Shown: positions 23,967-33,532, numbered from the stretch's first letter. The stretch: DNA of 64,000 nt from Paenibacillus sp. FSL K6-1096 (GCF_037977055.1 NZ_CP150274.1:4092001-4156000), one strand, 5' to 3'. The notes: a model not told the origin generated them from the sequence alone. Numbers and translations are program-made.

Positions 23967-24179
23967 CTAGAATCCGGTATGGTATTTCCTGTCGCTGGAG
24001 GAGCGGTGCTTCGTGCCTTCCTTGTCCTTCTCTTCCTGCTGCTCCAGGGTCAGATCCTCGACCGGAATCGGGTCTACATGCTGCTGTTCCTCATCCTGAT
24101 CGAACAGGCTGGGCTGCTCCGTGGGGTATTGCTCCGGGTGGTCGCGGTCGTCTTGGACCGGCTTTTTGTCCTCGCTCAT
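23967..24179 (-). CDS. Small acidic hydrophilic protein, unknown function
   Basis: 70 residues, ATG preceded by AAGGGAAGTG at about 9 nt. The product is rich in Asp, Glu, Gln and Lys with no hydrophobic core (DEEQQHVDPIPVEDLTLEQQ), so it is probably disordered. No family recognised. The SD and isolation between two transcription units support a real gene. Confidence 0.55.
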   Translation of the reverse strand: MSEDKKPVQDDRDHPEQYPTEQPSLFDQDEEQQHVDPIPVEDLTLEQQEEKDKEGTKHRSSSDRKYHTGF

Positions 24180-24288
24180 CTGGATTCACTTCCCTTTTTC
24201 AGAGTTTGCTCCCTAATAAACACAAATCCAGCCCGTTAAACAACAATTCCAGCAAGCAGACCTACATCCAGGGGGAGTCTCCTCCCAA

Positions 24289-24341
24289 ACAAAAGGGGAA
24301 TTGTCCGCTCTGCCGGTAAATGCAGAAGGGACAATCCCCTA
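24289..24341 (-). terminator. Terminator of the MFS-PadR operon
   Basis: On the minus strand AGGGGATTGTCC pairs with GGACAATTCCCCT (one bulge), closing a loop with an inner CTTCTGC/GCAGAG stem, followed by TTTTGTTT. Confidence 0.8.
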
Positions 24342-24355
24342 AAAAGAAGCCAAGC

Positions 24356-24919
24356 TTAGTCTGGAGTAATCGGCGTGCCGGTATCATTCAGCCTGCGCGC
24401 AACCACATCCGCTTGCAGGCGCTTCAGCCATTTCAGCTCCGTCTGGCAATGCTCATATCTGCCGTACATCAGATGCAGCACCGAGCGGGGCACCACAGAA
24501 ATGTGCTCCTCGTACAGCTGGTATGCCAGGTTCACCTGATGCTCCGCCTTATGGATGCGCTCCTCCAGCAGCTTGGCAACCTTCTCCTGGTCAATCATAT
24601 GCATGAGCGACAAGGCGATATGTACCGGATGGTACATGGGATCGTTTTTGCGGATCTGCTGTATAATGAGCTGCTCCATGAAGGCTTTGCCTTTGTCTGT
24701 GATCCTGTAGATTGTTTTGTCCGGACGGTCCGGGCTGTGAATGACCTCAACCGCTTCGATATGGCCGCCTGCGGCCAGCTTATCAACCGCATAATACACG
24801 GACCCGGTCTGCATCTTGATCACCTGATCCATAGCACGGTCCTTCATGACCAGGGTGATCTCGTAAGGATGCATATTCCGCTCCTGCAGAAGGCCCAGAA
24901 TCACCAGCTTCATCGGCAT
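24356..24919 (-). CDS. PadR-family transcriptional regulator
   Basis: 187 residues. The N-terminal winged helix (about 1-85) shows the PadR pattern: LGLLQERNMHPYEI, TGSVYYAVDKLAAGGHIEAVEV, PDKTIYRITDKGKAF. A long C-terminal helical domain for dimerisation follows. The start lies 4 nt after the MFS stop, with GGAGG in the junction, so the two are co-transcribed. It probably represses the operon through the palindrome at 26493-26508, with the ligand being a pump substrate. Confidence 0.9.
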   Translation of the reverse strand: MPMKLVILGLLQERNMHPYEITLVMKDRAMDQVIKMQTGSVYYAVDKLAAGGHIEAVEVIHSPDRPDKTIYRITDKGKAFMEQLIIQQIRKNDPMYHPVHIALSLMHMIDQEKVAKLLEERIHKAEHQVNLAYQLYEEHISVVPRSVLHLMYGRYEHCQTELKWLKRLQADVVARRLNDTGTPITPD

Positions 24920-24923
24920 CGGC

Positions 24924-26444
24924 TTACCTCCGTTCGTTATCGATAGCAGGCTGGCCCCCTTGAGGCAGCAGCCGGTCCTTCGGCATCAGCAGGACGAAGA
25001 CCACCGTCAGCACCGCCGGCACCAGCGCCCACAGAAAAGTATGCGCGATGGACGAGGACAATGCATTCGTAATCTTCTCCAGGACAGGTGCAGGAATCTG
25101 GGCCCGTGCTTCAGGCGTCAATGCGGCACGCGGATCGCTGAAGGAGGAAGCCTGGTCTCCTCCGCCGAGTCCGGTGCTCAGCTCCGAGGCGAAGCGGTTG
25201 CGCTGGATGATCCCGAAGATGGTAATGCCGAGTGTCATGCCAAGCGAGCGCAGGAAGGTGCTGGTTGAAGTAGCCGAGCCCCGCTGGCGCATATCGAAAT
25301 GCTGGATGGATGACAGGCTGAGCACCGAGAAGGAGAATCCGACACCGAAGCCGGTCAAGGCCATGAAGACATTCAGCAGCAGCCGGGAGGTGTCCGGTGT
25401 CAGTGTGCTGAGCAGATAGATCCCGGCCACGAAGCATACCGCCGACAGCAGCATAATATTGCGGAAGCTGGTCCGGGTCGTAAGCAGACCGCCGGACTGG
25501 CTGCCGACTACGGTGCCGATCATCATCGGCATGAGGATCAGGCCGGAGTTGGTGGCCGAGCCGCCATATACCCCCTGCACGTATATCGGGATATACACTG
25601 TCGCAACAATGAACGCCGAGCCGTAGAAAAGCCCCAGAATACTGCTGGTGGCGAACAGGCGCTTGCGGAACATGGCGAAGGAGATGACCGGTTCGGCGGC
25701 GGATTTTTCAATAAGAATGAAAGCAATAAGGAAGACGGCGAAGCCGCCGAACAATCCAAGAATGGCTGCTGAATCCCAAGGGTACTCATTGCCGCCAAGC
25801 TCCAGTGCGAACATCAGGCAGATAATGCCTGCCACGAGGGTGAAGGCACCGCCCCAGTCAATCCGCTGCTTGCTGTGGATGACCGACTCCTTGTAGAAGT
25901 AGATAATGAGGAAGAACGAGACGACCCCAATCGGCAGGTTAATATAGAAGATCCAGTTCCAGTTGACGTATTCGGTGATATACGCACCTAGCAGAGGCCC
26001 GATAACACTGGATATCCCGAAGACGGCTCCAAATAGTCCGGTTAGCTTGCCCCGCTGCTGCGGCGGAAAAATATCAAATACAATCGTAAACGCAATCGGC
26101 ATCAGCGCACCCCCGCCAATCCCCTGAATCGCGCGGTAAATGCTGAGCTGGGTGATGCTGGCCGCCGTTCCGCACAGTGCGGAGCCGATCAGGAAGACGA
26201 TCAGCCCGAAAATGTAGAACCGCTTGCGTCCGTACATATCGGACAGCTTGCCGAAGATCGGGGTTCCGGCCATAACCATGACCATATAGGCGGAGGTGAC
26301 CCAGACAATTTTGTCCAAGCCTCCCAGGTCGGAGACAATCGTGCCCATCGCTGCGGCAACAATTGTATTATCCATGGCCGACATCAGAATGCCGAGCAGC
26401 AGCCCGGCAACGACGAGCTTCAGATTGCTCTCTTTGGTGTGCAT
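24924..26444 (-). CDS. DHA2-family (EmrB/QacA-type) drug efflux transporter
   Basis: 506 residues with 14 predicted membrane helices. DHA2 signatures include DNTIVAAAMGTIVSDL in the first helix, the loop 2-3 motif GKLSDMYGRKRFYIFG, QGIGGGALMPIAFTI and the antiporter motif C GLFGAVFGISSVIGPLLGA. SD GGAG before ATG. It exports hydrophobic drugs using the proton gradient. The substrate is unknown. First gene of an operon with its PadR regulator. Confidence 0.92.
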   Translation of the reverse strand: MHTKESNLKLVVAGLLLGILMSAMDNTIVAAAMGTIVSDLGGLDKIVWVTSAYMVMVMAGTPIFGKLSDMYGRKRFYIFGLIVFLIGSALCGTAASITQLSIYRAIQGIGGGALMPIAFTIVFDIFPPQQRGKLTGLFGAVFGISSVIGPLLGAYITEYVNWNWIFYINLPIGVVSFFLIIYFYKESVIHSKQRIDWGGAFTLVAGIICLMFALELGGNEYPWDSAAILGLFGGFAVFLIAFILIEKSAAEPVISFAMFRKRLFATSSILGLFYGSAFIVATVYIPIYVQGVYGGSATNSGLILMPMMIGTVVGSQSGGLLTTRTSFRNIMLLSAVCFVAGIYLLSTLTPDTSRLLLNVFMALTGFGVGFSFSVLSLSSIQHFDMRQRGSATSTSTFLRSLGMTLGITIFGIIQRNRFASELSTGLGGGDQASSFSDPRAALTPEARAQIPAPVLEKITNALSSSIAHTFLWALVPAVLTVVFVLLMPKDRLLPQGGQPAIDNERR

Positions 26445-26488
26445 GTTGTTCAGACTCCTTTGGTGGCGTAAGTATAAGTTCGAGACTT

Positions 26489-26517
26489 ATTATATTCAAA
26501 TTTGAATAGGGGGTCAA
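26489..26517 (-). promoter_or_regulatory. SigA promoter of the MFS-padR operon with embedded palindrome
   Basis: On the minus strand TTGACC and TATAAT are 17 bp apart. A perfect 16-bp palindrome TATTCAAATTTGAATA (26493-26508) covers the spacer and part of the -10 box. It is the likely PadR operator. Confidence 0.8.
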
Positions 26518-26627
26518 TCTTTTTCGCTAAGCGCTTGTACCAGGAGTCCGGCAAGGTCTTCTTAAGGGAGGCTTACCCATTGTAATTGGTATTCCTTATC
26601 GGTCAACACTTTATTCCCGGGAGATGC

Positions 26628-26657
26628 TTGACATACCCATGGGGGGTATATTATAGT
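26628..26657 (+). promoter_or_regulatory. Copper promoter with CsoR operator
   Basis: TTGACA at 26628-26633 and a -10 (TTATAG/TATAGT) 17-18 bp downstream. The spacer holds the dyad TACCCATGGGGGGTA (26635-26649), a typical CsoR operator, so bound CsoR would block RNA polymerase. Confidence 0.85.
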
Positions 26658-26680
26658 AGGACGTAAGGAGGCTGATTCGT

Positions 26681-27028
26681 GTGTCAACGAATGAGAAAGG
26701 ACCCGCCGGACAGGAGTGCGGCGAAGCCTGTCACCCTGCCGCTTCCGGGGTGCGCAAGAGCCATCACTCGCCGGAATTCAAGAACGGGCTGACGGCCCGG
26801 CTGAACCGGATTGAGGGGCAGATCCGCGGAGTGAAAGGGATGATTGAGCGTGATACCTACTGCGATGATGTACTTAATCAGCTCGCGGCGGTACAGGCGG
26901 CGCTGAACAGCGTCGGGAAGCTTCTGCTGGAAGGCCATATGAAGAGCTGTATTGTTGAGCGCATCGAAGCCGGAGAGCATGAGGTTATCGATGAGCTGCT
27001 GGTTACGGTCGGGAAGCTGATGAAATAG
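26681..27028 (+). CDS. csoR: Copper-sensing repressor CsoR
   Basis: 115 residues from GTG 26681, SD AAGGAGG. The helical CsoR/RcnR core (about 30-115) has RLNRIEGQIRGVKGMIERDTYC, with the first Cys ligand, and HMKSC with the His and second Cys ligands (C-H-C set for Cu(I)). An extra N-terminal tail of about 30 residues also holds Cys and His. Cu(I) binding releases the operators at 26635 and 27342. First gene of csoR-copZ-copA. Confidence 0.95.
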   Translation: MSTNEKGPAGQECGEACHPAASGVRKSHHSPEFKNGLTARLNRIEGQIRGVKGMIERDTYCDDVLNQLAAVQAALNSVGKLLLEGHMKSCIVERIEAGEHEVIDELLVTVGKLMK

Positions 27029-27061
27029 AGATTCAACAATAAATATCAGGAGGGAATTCAA

Positions 27062-27262
27062 ATGTCGAACGTAGTATTGAAGGTTGAAGGCATGTCCTGC
27101 GGTCATTGTGTCAGTGCGGTAGAGAAGGCGGTTAGCGGTGCAGGGGCTGCGGCGAAGGTAGACCTGCCGGCGAAGACGGTGGCGGTTGAATATGACGAGG
27201 CTAAGGTTAGCCTGGATAAGATCAAGGCGGCCATTGAGGATCAGGGCTACGACGTAGTATAA
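27062..27262 (+). CDS. copZ: Copper chaperone CopZ
   Basis: 66 residues, one heavy-metal-associated domain with the Cu(I) site GMSCGHC near residues 10-16 and the EDQGYDV end. SD GGAGG. It carries Cu(I) to the CopA ATPase encoded next. Confidence 0.95.
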   Translation: MSNVVLKVEGMSCGHCVSAVEKAVSGAGAAAKVDLPAKTVAVEYDEAKVSLDKIKAAIEDQGYDVV

Positions 27263-27341
27263 GCGTGAATGTAATGGGAGGGCTTGGAGCCGGGAACCCT
27301 GAAGAGGGAGCTGGCCCAATGCCTTTTCTTTTCAATAGATT

Positions 27342-27360
27342 TATACCCCTTGGGGGTATA
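27342..27360 (+). promoter_or_regulatory. Second CsoR operator, in front of copA
   Basis: TATACCCCTTGGGGGTATA is an almost perfect palindrome of the CsoR type, located between copZ and copA, 15 bp before the copA start. It suggests an extra, directly copper-controlled entry point for copA. Confidence 0.85.
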
Positions 27361-27375
27361 CGGAGGTGCTTGAGG

Positions 27376-29829
27376 ATGGAAAAGAGTGCAGAAGCCGCCA
27401 AGGAGCAGGCTACCCTGCAGATTACCGGCATGACCTGCTCTGCCTGCGCCACGCGGATAGAGAAGGGCCTGTCCCGTATGGAGGGAGTATCCCATGCCAA
27501 CGTCAATCTGGCGCTGGAGCAGGCCACGGTTGGATATGATCCGGCGGTGGCCGGGGTGCCGCAGTTAGAGGAGAAGATCCGTTCGCTCGGATATGACACG
27601 CTGAAGGAATCGGCGGATTTCGATATTACCGGCATGACCTGTGCCGCCTGTTCCGCCCGGATAGAGAAGGTGCTGGGACGGATGCCGGGAATTGCAGCCG
27701 TGAATGTGAATCTGGCGCTGGAGACCGCCCATGTGGAGTATTCGCCGGGCAACATCAGCACAGCCGAGATTATAGATAAGGTTAGCAGCATCGGCTACAA
27801 GGCAGCGCTGAAGCAGGACCGCAAGGACATTGCCAGCCAGCGCGGAGCGGAGATTGCCCACAAGCGGAACAAATGGATCTTATCTGCCATTCTGTCGCTG
27901 CCGCTGCTCTGGGCGATGGCCGGCCACTTCTCGTTCACCTCCTGGATCTGGACGCCTGAGCTATTCATGAATCCGTGGTTCCAGCTGGTGCTGGCGACTC
28001 CAGTCCAGTTCCTGATCGGCTGGCAGTTCTACGTCAGTGCTTATAAAGCGCTGAAGAACGGCAGTGCCAATATGGATGTGCTGGTGGTGCTGGGTACATC
28101 TGCCGCTTATTTCTACAGCCTGTATCTGACCATCGATTCACTGAGCATGAGCGGGATGCATCATACTGTGGAATTGTATTTTGAGACCAGTGCGGTGCTG
28201 ATTACGCTGATCCTGGTCGGCAAATGGTTCGAGGCGCTGGCCAAGGGCCGTTCATCGGATGCGATCCGCAGCCTGATGGGGCTGCAGGCCAAGACGGCGC
28301 TGGTCGAGCGGGAAGGTGCAGAGCTGAGCATTCCAGTTGAGGATGTCATAATTGGGGACATTGTGCTGGTGAAGCCGGGCACGAAGGTGCCTGTTGACGG
28401 GGAAGTGGTCGAGGGGCTGTCTGCTGTTGATGAATCGATGCTTACAGGCGAGAGTATTCCGGTGGAGAAGAAGCCGGGTGACTCCGTAATAGGCGCTACG
28501 CTGAACAAGAACGGAATGCTGCGGATCAGAGCCAAGAAGGTTGGCCGGGACACGGCCCTGGCCCAGATCATCCGGGTCGTGGAAGAGGCGCAGGGCTCGA
28601 AGGCCCCGATTCAGCGGGTTGCCGATGTGATCTCCGGGATTTTCGTGCCGATCGTGGTCGGCATTGCCGCTGTAACCTTCGCCGTCTGGTATATCTGGGG
28701 CGCGCCGGGACAGTTCGCCGAGGCGCTGGAGAAGGCAATTGCGGTGCTTGTCATTGCCTGCCCGTGCGCACTGGGGCTGGCTACGCCGACCTCCATCATG
28801 GCAGGTTCGGGCCGGGCCGCCGAGTTCGGCATTCTGTTCAAGGGCGGGGAGCATCTGGAGGCCGCGCAGGGTGTGAAGGTGGTTGTAGTCGATAAAACCG
28901 GTACAGTCACCAACGGCAAGCCTGTGCTGACCGATATCGTGGCAACCACCGGTATTGCTGCCCACGGCAAAGTGCTGGCCGAGAACCGGCTGCTGTCGGT
29001 TACGGCGGCGGCGGAGAAGCTGTCGGAGCATCCGCTGGCCGACGCCATAGTCGCCGCTGCACAGAGCCGGGGGATCGAGCTTCCGCCCGCCGAGCAGTTC
29101 GAGGCGGTGCCGGGCCGTGGCGTTACGGCTGTGGTCGCAGGCCAGAAGGTCAGCGTAGGCACCCGGCGGATGATGCGGGAGAACGGGCTTGAAATCGAAG
29201 CCTGGCTGGACATCATGACCCGGCTGGAGCAGGAAGGCAAAACGGCGATGCTGGTCTCACTCGATGATGCCATCGCAGGCGTTGTCGCTGTGGCGGACAC
29301 CATAAAGACCACCTCACGCGAGGCTGTCGCCCGGCTGCACGACATGGGCATAGAGGTCGTGATGATTACCGGAGACAACAAGGTGACGGCGAAGGCAATT
29401 GCCGATCAGGCGGGCATCCGTACGGTGCTGGCCGAGGTGCTGCCGGAGGGCAAGGCGGCCGAGATCCGCAGGCTCCAGAGCGGCGGGGTCAAGGTCGCCA
29501 TGGTCGGGGACGGCATCAACGATGCGCCGGCGCTGGCGACCGCTGATACAGGCATGGCGATCGGCACCGGCACCGATGTAGCGATGGAAGCTGCGGATAT
29601 CACGCTGATGCGCGGCGACCTGATGGGAATAGCCGATGCTATCCTGATGAGCCGCAAAACAATGCGCAATATCAAGCAGAACCTGTTCTGGGCGCTGGCT
29701 TACAATACCTTGGGCATTCCCGTTGCCGCGCTGGGCTTCCTGGCCCCTTGGCTGGCCGGAGCCGCGATGGCCTTCAGCTCGGTATCGGTGGTGCTGAACG
29801 CGCTGCGGCTGCAGCGGGTCAAGTTGTAA
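27376..29829 (+). CDS. copA: Copper-exporting P1B-type ATPase CopA
   Basis: 817 residues from ATG 27376 (GGAGG 9 nt upstream). Two metal-binding domains with GMTCSAC (near 17) and GMTCAAC (near 84), eight membrane helices with the transport motif CPC (near 461), actuator TGES, phosphorylation site DKTGT (near 505) and hinge [10 protein letters not shown]. The order is the Cu(I) P1B-1 layout. It exports Cu(I) from the cytoplasm. Last gene of the copper operon, followed by a terminator. Confidence 0.96.
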   Translation: MEKSAEAAKEQATLQITGMTCSACATRIEKGLSRMEGVSHANVNLALEQATVGYDPAVAGVPQLEEKIRSLGYDTLKESADFDITGMTCAACSARIEKVLGRMPGIAAVNVNLALETAHVEYSPGNISTAEIIDKVSSIGYKAALKQDRKDIASQRGAEIAHKRNKWILSAILSLPLLWAMAGHFSFTSWIWTPELFMNPWFQLVLATPVQFLIGWQFYVSAYKALKNGSANMDVLVVLGTSAAYFYSLYLTIDSLSMSGMHHTVELYFETSAVLITLILVGKWFEALAKGRSSDAIRSLMGLQAKTALVEREGAELSIPVEDVIIGDIVLVKPGTKVPVDGEVVEGLSAVDESMLTGESIPVEKKPGDSVIGATLNKNGMLRIRAKKVGRDTALAQIIRVVEEAQGSKAPIQRVADVISGIFVPIVVGIAAVTFAVWYIWGAPGQFAEALEKAIAVLVIACPCALGLATPTSIMAGSGRAAEFGILFKGGEHLEAAQGVKVVVVDKTGTVTNGKPVLTDIVATTGIAAHGKVLAENRLLSVTAAAEKLSEHPLADAIVAAAQSRGIELPPAEQFEAVPGRGVTAVVAGQKVSVGTRRMMRENGLEIEAWLDIMTRLEQEGKTAMLVSLDDAIAGVVAVADTIKTTSREAVARLHDMGIEVVMITGDNKVTAKAIADQAGIRTVLAEVLPEGKAAEIRRLQSGGVKVAMVGDGINDAPALATADTGMAIGTGTDVAMEAADITLMRGDLMGIADAILMSRKTMRNIKQNLFWALAYNTLGIPVAALGFLAPWLAGAAMAFSSVSVVLNALRLQRVKL

Positions 29830-29860
29830 GGAGCGTGCGGGGCGCAGCAGATATAGCAGT

Positions 29861-29907
29861 CCCTAAGAACCGCCGGTGCGTATGCCGGCGGTTCTTAGGG
29901 CTGTTTT
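29861..29907. terminator. Terminator between copA and the EamA gene
   Basis: A 16-bp stem (CCCTAAGAACCGCCGG and its complement) with a short loop and a TGTTTT tail on the plus strand. It sits at the convergent ends of copA and the EamA gene. Confidence 0.85.
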
Positions 29908-29910
29908 GCG

Positions 29911-30855
29911 TTAATGCTGGCTGCGGGCGGGTGCGGGGTTCGCGGCTTTCTTTTGCCGGCCCAATAAGTTCGTGCCTATGACTCCTGCGATGATGAGCGC
30001 TGAGCCAATCCCGTGATAGACGGTAATTTCTTCGTTCAGGAAGAACGCGCCCGCAGCAATGGAGACGATGGTGGAGAGGTTGCTGAATACGCTCATGAGC
30101 GAGGCCTCGATTTTGGATAAAATATAGGTGGAGGTCAAGGTGGTAACCAGCGAAGCGATGACCCCCAGATACAGTGCGGACAGAATGAAGGTGCCGCTCT
30201 TCAGCGGACTGAGGAAATCCCCAAGCGTTCCGCTGGCTGCATGTCCGGTGAGCGAGATGATCAGGAAGGTGGCGAAGCCTGTACCCATCAGCAGGTAGCT
30301 AAGCTCAGACGGGCTGAAGTGGCTGGACAGCGAGCGGGCCAGTACACTGTACCCTGCAAACGCAAGACAGGTCAGGAACAGCAGCACGATCCCGGTCATA
30401 TTGGACAAATCGATGCGGCTCCCCTTCATGATGAAGATGAACACTACGCCGAAGACTGAGAGGAAAATACACAGCTTTTGCGGCAATGTCGTCTTCTCCT
30501 TCAGGAAAACCCCGGCGATAATCATCGTCACCACCGGGGTGAACGAATACAGAATCCCGCCTTCGGCTGAGGTGGCGTGCTGAAGCCCGAACACCTGAAG
30601 GGTGAAGAAGCCCAGCGGATACATCGCTGCCAGCAGCAGCGCCCGGCCCACCGGCTTGCCCCGGTAGGAGACCTTGACCCAGCCGAAGGCGACCGGAACC
30701 GACATGACGGCAAAAGAGGCGGCAAAGCGGAAGGTCAGCGTATCCAGCGGTCCGGCATGAACCAGCGCCACCTTGGTGAACAGAAATGAGAAGCCGATAA
30801 TGAATGCGTTGAGTACGGCGAAGCTGTAGGCCAGCTTGAGTCCTTGTTTTGGCAT
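29911..30855 (-). CDS. EamA-type DMT-family transporter
   Basis: 314 residues from ATG 30855, with GGAGT 8 nt upstream. Ten predicted membrane helices in two EamA repeats (FLFTKVALVHAGPLDTLTFRF in the first; ASLMSVFSNLSTIVSIAAGAFFLNEE in the second). Members export amino acids or other metabolites. Transcribed away from a MocR regulator with an 18-bp palindrome between them, so MocR probably controls it. Substrate unknown. Confidence 0.9.
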   Translation of the reverse strand: MPKQGLKLAYSFAVLNAFIIGFSFLFTKVALVHAGPLDTLTFRFAASFAVMSVPVAFGWVKVSYRGKPVGRALLLAAMYPLGFFTLQVFGLQHATSAEGGILYSFTPVVTMIIAGVFLKEKTTLPQKLCIFLSVFGVVFIFIMKGSRIDLSNMTGIVLLFLTCLAFAGYSVLARSLSSHFSPSELSYLLMGTGFATFLIISLTGHAASGTLGDFLSPLKSGTFILSALYLGVIASLVTTLTSTYILSKIEASLMSVFSNLSTIVSIAAGAFFLNEEITVYHGIGSALIIAGVIGTNLLGRQKKAANPAPARSQH

Positions 30856-30934
30856 AGGGTGCAACTCCTTGTTGTGTTAAGTGATACTTAAAAATTAAAG
30901 CAAAGCATGCCCGGCAACAAGGCAAGATTTATGA

Positions 30935-30952
30935 AACTGTACCGGTACAGTT
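30935..30952. promoter_or_regulatory. Perfect palindrome in the EamA/MocR gap
   Basis: AACTGTACCGGTACAGTT is an 18-bp perfect palindrome, 83 bp from the EamA start and 86 bp from the MocR start. A TATAAT box for mocR follows at 30965-30970. It is a likely MocR operator. Confidence 0.7.
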
Positions 30953-31037
30953 CGTGGTTTTCTGTATAATTAAGGGGCAAAGTGTAGGATACAATAGGCA
31001 GCAGAACGCCATATAAAAGGCATACGGGAGGCGGGCG

Positions 31038-32381
31038 ATGAACAAATATCATCAGGTGCTCACGGAGATGGAGCGGGGGATGAGGGAAGGGCAGTACCGT
31101 CCCGGGGACAAGCTGCCGTCTGTACGCCGGGCCGCAGAAATCTACGGATGCAGTATCAGCACCATTCTGCGGGCTTACGGGGAGCTGGAGCGGACCCACA
31201 TGATCTACTCGATTCCGCAGAGCGGCTATTACATGGTAGAGAAGGCTGAAGAGCCTGAAGCTGGGGGCAGCAGCGGGGAGACCGACTTTGCTTCGGCTTC
31301 GCCGGATTTGAATGTGTTCCCTTATCTCGATTTCCAGCATTGCCTCAATAAGGCGATTGACCAGTACAAGTATCATCTGTTCACGTATGGAGATGCGCTG
31401 GGGCTGGATTCGCTGCGCCGCACCCTGGTGGCCCATCTGGCCGAGTATCAGGTATTCGCCAAGGCGGAGCGGATTCTGATCACCTCCGGAATTCAGCAGG
31501 CGCTTGAGATTCTGGCGCGAATGCCGTTCCCGAGCGGGCGGACGGACATTCTGGTCGAGCAGCCGGGGTACGATATCTATCTGCGGTATCTGGAGGCGGA
31601 AGGATTGCCGGTCAGCGGTATCCGGCGTTCGGCGGCCGGTATCGATTTGCAGGAGCTGGAGGAGCGGTTGGCGGGCGGGAGATTCAAGTTATTTTACACG
31701 ATGCCGAGGTATCATAATCCGCTGGGGACCACCTACAGTGCAGAGGAGCGCCGGGCGATTGCTCTACTTGCGGCCAAATACGATGTCTACATCGCCGAAG
31801 ATGATTATATGGCTGATCTGGGCATCGGACGGCGTTATGATCCGATCTATGCGTATGACCAGACCTCCCATGTGATTTATCTCAAAAGCTTCTCCAAAAT
31901 CATCTTCCCCGGCCTCAGACTCGGTGCTGTTGTGGTCCCGGAGCCGCTGCTGGAAGCCTTCCGCGCCTACAAGGGGTACACCGATACCTCGTTGCTGTCG
32001 CAGGCTGCGCTGGAGGTCTATATTAAGAACGGCATGTACGGACACCACCGGCATAAGCTGAAGGCCATGTATGCGGCCAGAATCCGCGCGGTCTATGCGG
32101 CGCTCAGGCGGCATAATACGGAAGGCCTCATTGAAGCCTCTGCGGACAGCTCCGGCATCTATATCCAGTTCAAGCTGCCGGTGACCGTTAATCTGGAGCG
32201 TCTGGTCCGGCGGCTGGGCGAGCGGAAGATCCGGGTGGTGCCCGGGAACGGGTTCTACTTATCCGGTGAGCGGAACCGGGATAAATTCCTGCGCATCAGT
32301 ATTTCCCGGGCCGGGCTGGGGCAGATTGATGAAGGAATCCGGGCGATTGTCGAGGAGGTGAAGCGCGGGAGGGGGAGGTAG
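31038..32381 (+). CDS. MocR-type regulator (GntR HTH fused to PLP aminotransferase domain)
   Basis: 447 residues. A GntR winged helix (about 1-70: YRPGDKLPSVRRAAEIYGCSISTILRAY) is followed by a class I/II aminotransferase domain (about 100-447). That domain has ITSGIQQALE, VEQPGYDIY, the YHNPLGTTYS segment, EDDYMADL and the PLP Lys in YLKSFSKIIFPGLRLG. MocR proteins sense PLP or an amino-compound rather than acting as enzymes. Divergent from the EamA transporter, a common MocR pairing. Confidence 0.93.
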   Translation: MNKYHQVLTEMERGMREGQYRPGDKLPSVRRAAEIYGCSISTILRAYGELERTHMIYSIPQSGYYMVEKAEEPEAGGSSGETDFASASPDLNVFPYLDFQHCLNKAIDQYKYHLFTYGDALGLDSLRRTLVAHLAEYQVFAKAERILITSGIQQALEILARMPFPSGRTDILVEQPGYDIYLRYLEAEGLPVSGIRRSAAGIDLQELEERLAGGRFKLFYTMPRYHNPLGTTYSAEERRAIALLAAKYDVYIAEDDYMADLGIGRRYDPIYAYDQTSHVIYLKSFSKIIFPGLRLGAVVVPEPLLEAFRAYKGYTDTSLLSQAALEVYIKNGMYGHHRHKLKAMYAARIRAVYAALRRHNTEGLIEASADSSGIYIQFKLPVTVNLERLVRRLGERKIRVVPGNGFYLSGERNRDKFLRISISRAGLGQIDEGIRAIVEEVKRGRGR

Positions 32382-32488
32382 CGGCAACGGGCGGTACCGG
32401 CTGCATTCCTCCAGGACGCTTGCAGTTGTATGAGTCTCAGGATATCGTCATAATATGCCTATAACCGATTGAAAAGAGGCGAACGATA

Positions 32489-33241
32489 ATGAACCCTACA
32501 AACGAAACCATTGAGCTGCTGAACCGCCATACCTCTGTCCGCCAGTATCAGGACAAGCCGGTCAGTGAAGAGGTGCTGGCAGCGGTAATCGGAGCGGGCC
32601 AGATGGCCTCAACCTCCAGCAATGTCCAGGCTTACACGGTGATTGCCGTGACAGAGCCTGCCCTTAAGGCCCAGCTATCGGCCTTGTCGGGCAATCAGGC
32701 GTACATCGAGCAGTGCCCGGTGTTCCTGGTCTGGTGCGCCGACCTGTACCGCCTGCGGGAAGCGGCGGCCCCGCATCTTGCGGGAGTCCCCTCGTATGAG
32801 GACACGACCGAGAATCTGATCGTGGCTACAGTCGATGTCGCGCTGGCCGCGCAGAATGCGGCCGTGGCCGCTGAATCGCTGGGCCTTGGCATCGTGTACA
32901 TCGGCGGTATCCGCAATGAGATCGCCAAGGCATCCGAACTGCTCGGCCTGCCGGAGCTGGTCTATCCGGTGTTCGGCATGTGCCTCGGCTATCCGGCCGC
33001 CGTGAACGGCATCCGCCCGCGCCTGCCGCAAGCGGCGGTGCTGCACCGCAACGCCTACAACGCTGAAGCGGCAGTAGAGCAGGCCCGGTTATACGACGCG
33101 ATCTCCAGCGACTATATGCGGGAGCGGACCGGCGGCCAGAGCGCAGCCTCCTGGTCGGAGGTCATGGCGAAGCGCCAGGCCCAGCCCGCGCGGCTGCACA
33201 TGAAGGAATTCCTGCTGGGTAAGGGATTCATGCAAAGGTAG
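32489..33241 (+). CDS. NADPH-dependent nitroreductase / FMN reductase (NfsA/NfrA type)
   Basis: 250 residues. The start has the family pattern LLNRHTSVRQYQDKPV. MASTSSNVQAYTVI binds FMN. SLGLGIVYIGGIRN and PVFGMCLGYP follow, and the long C-terminal arm with SDYMRERTGG is typical of NfsA/NfrA1. It uses NADPH and FMN to reduce nitroaromatics or quinones. A strong terminator follows. Confidence 0.93.
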   Translation: MNPTNETIELLNRHTSVRQYQDKPVSEEVLAAVIGAGQMASTSSNVQAYTVIAVTEPALKAQLSALSGNQAYIEQCPVFLVWCADLYRLREAAAPHLAGVPSYEDTTENLIVATVDVALAAQNAAVAAESLGLGIVYIGGIRNEIAKASELLGLPELVYPVFGMCLGYPAAVNGIRPRLPQAAVLHRNAYNAEAAVEQARLYDAISSDYMRERTGGQSAASWSEVMAKRQAQPARLHMKEFLLGKGFMQR

Positions 33242-33251
33242 AGATTTGGTG

Positions 33252-33286
33252 AGGCCTTCTCCGTGGTCAGCGGGGGAGGCTTTTTT
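33252..33286 (+). terminator. Terminator of the nitroreductase gene
   Basis: AGGCCTTCTCC and GGGGGAGGCT form a stem around GTGGTCAGC, followed by TTTTTT. Confidence 0.85.
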
Positions 33287-33313
33287 GGGTTGGAGGGGCG
33301 CAAGTGGCAATGA

Positions 33314-33532
33314 TGCAACATTGCACCGCAGCCAGTAACATGTCTGGAGAAATCCTGCTAAAAATGCAACAATGCTGCCCAATAGAAGCGGCCAATGCAG
33401 AAATCCTGCACCAAATGCAGCAATCTCAGACTTAACCTGCTCAAAACACCAAAATTCCTGCAGAAACTGCAACATTGCACCGCAGCCAGTAGCATGTCCT
33501 GGATAAATCCTGCAAAAACTGCAACAATGTTG
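33314..33532. repeat. Tandem array III: 51/52-bp units, TGCA-N5-TGCA cores
   Basis: Cores lie at 33356 (TGCTAAAAATGCA), 33407 (TGCACCAAATGCA), 33459 (TGCAGAAACTGCA) and 33511 (TGCAAAAACTGCA), at steps of 51, 52 and 52 bp. Each is preceded by AATCC or ATTCC. A flank TGCAACATTGCACCGCAGCC recurs at 33314 and 33468. Same period as the other arrays, different sequence. Confidence 0.85.
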
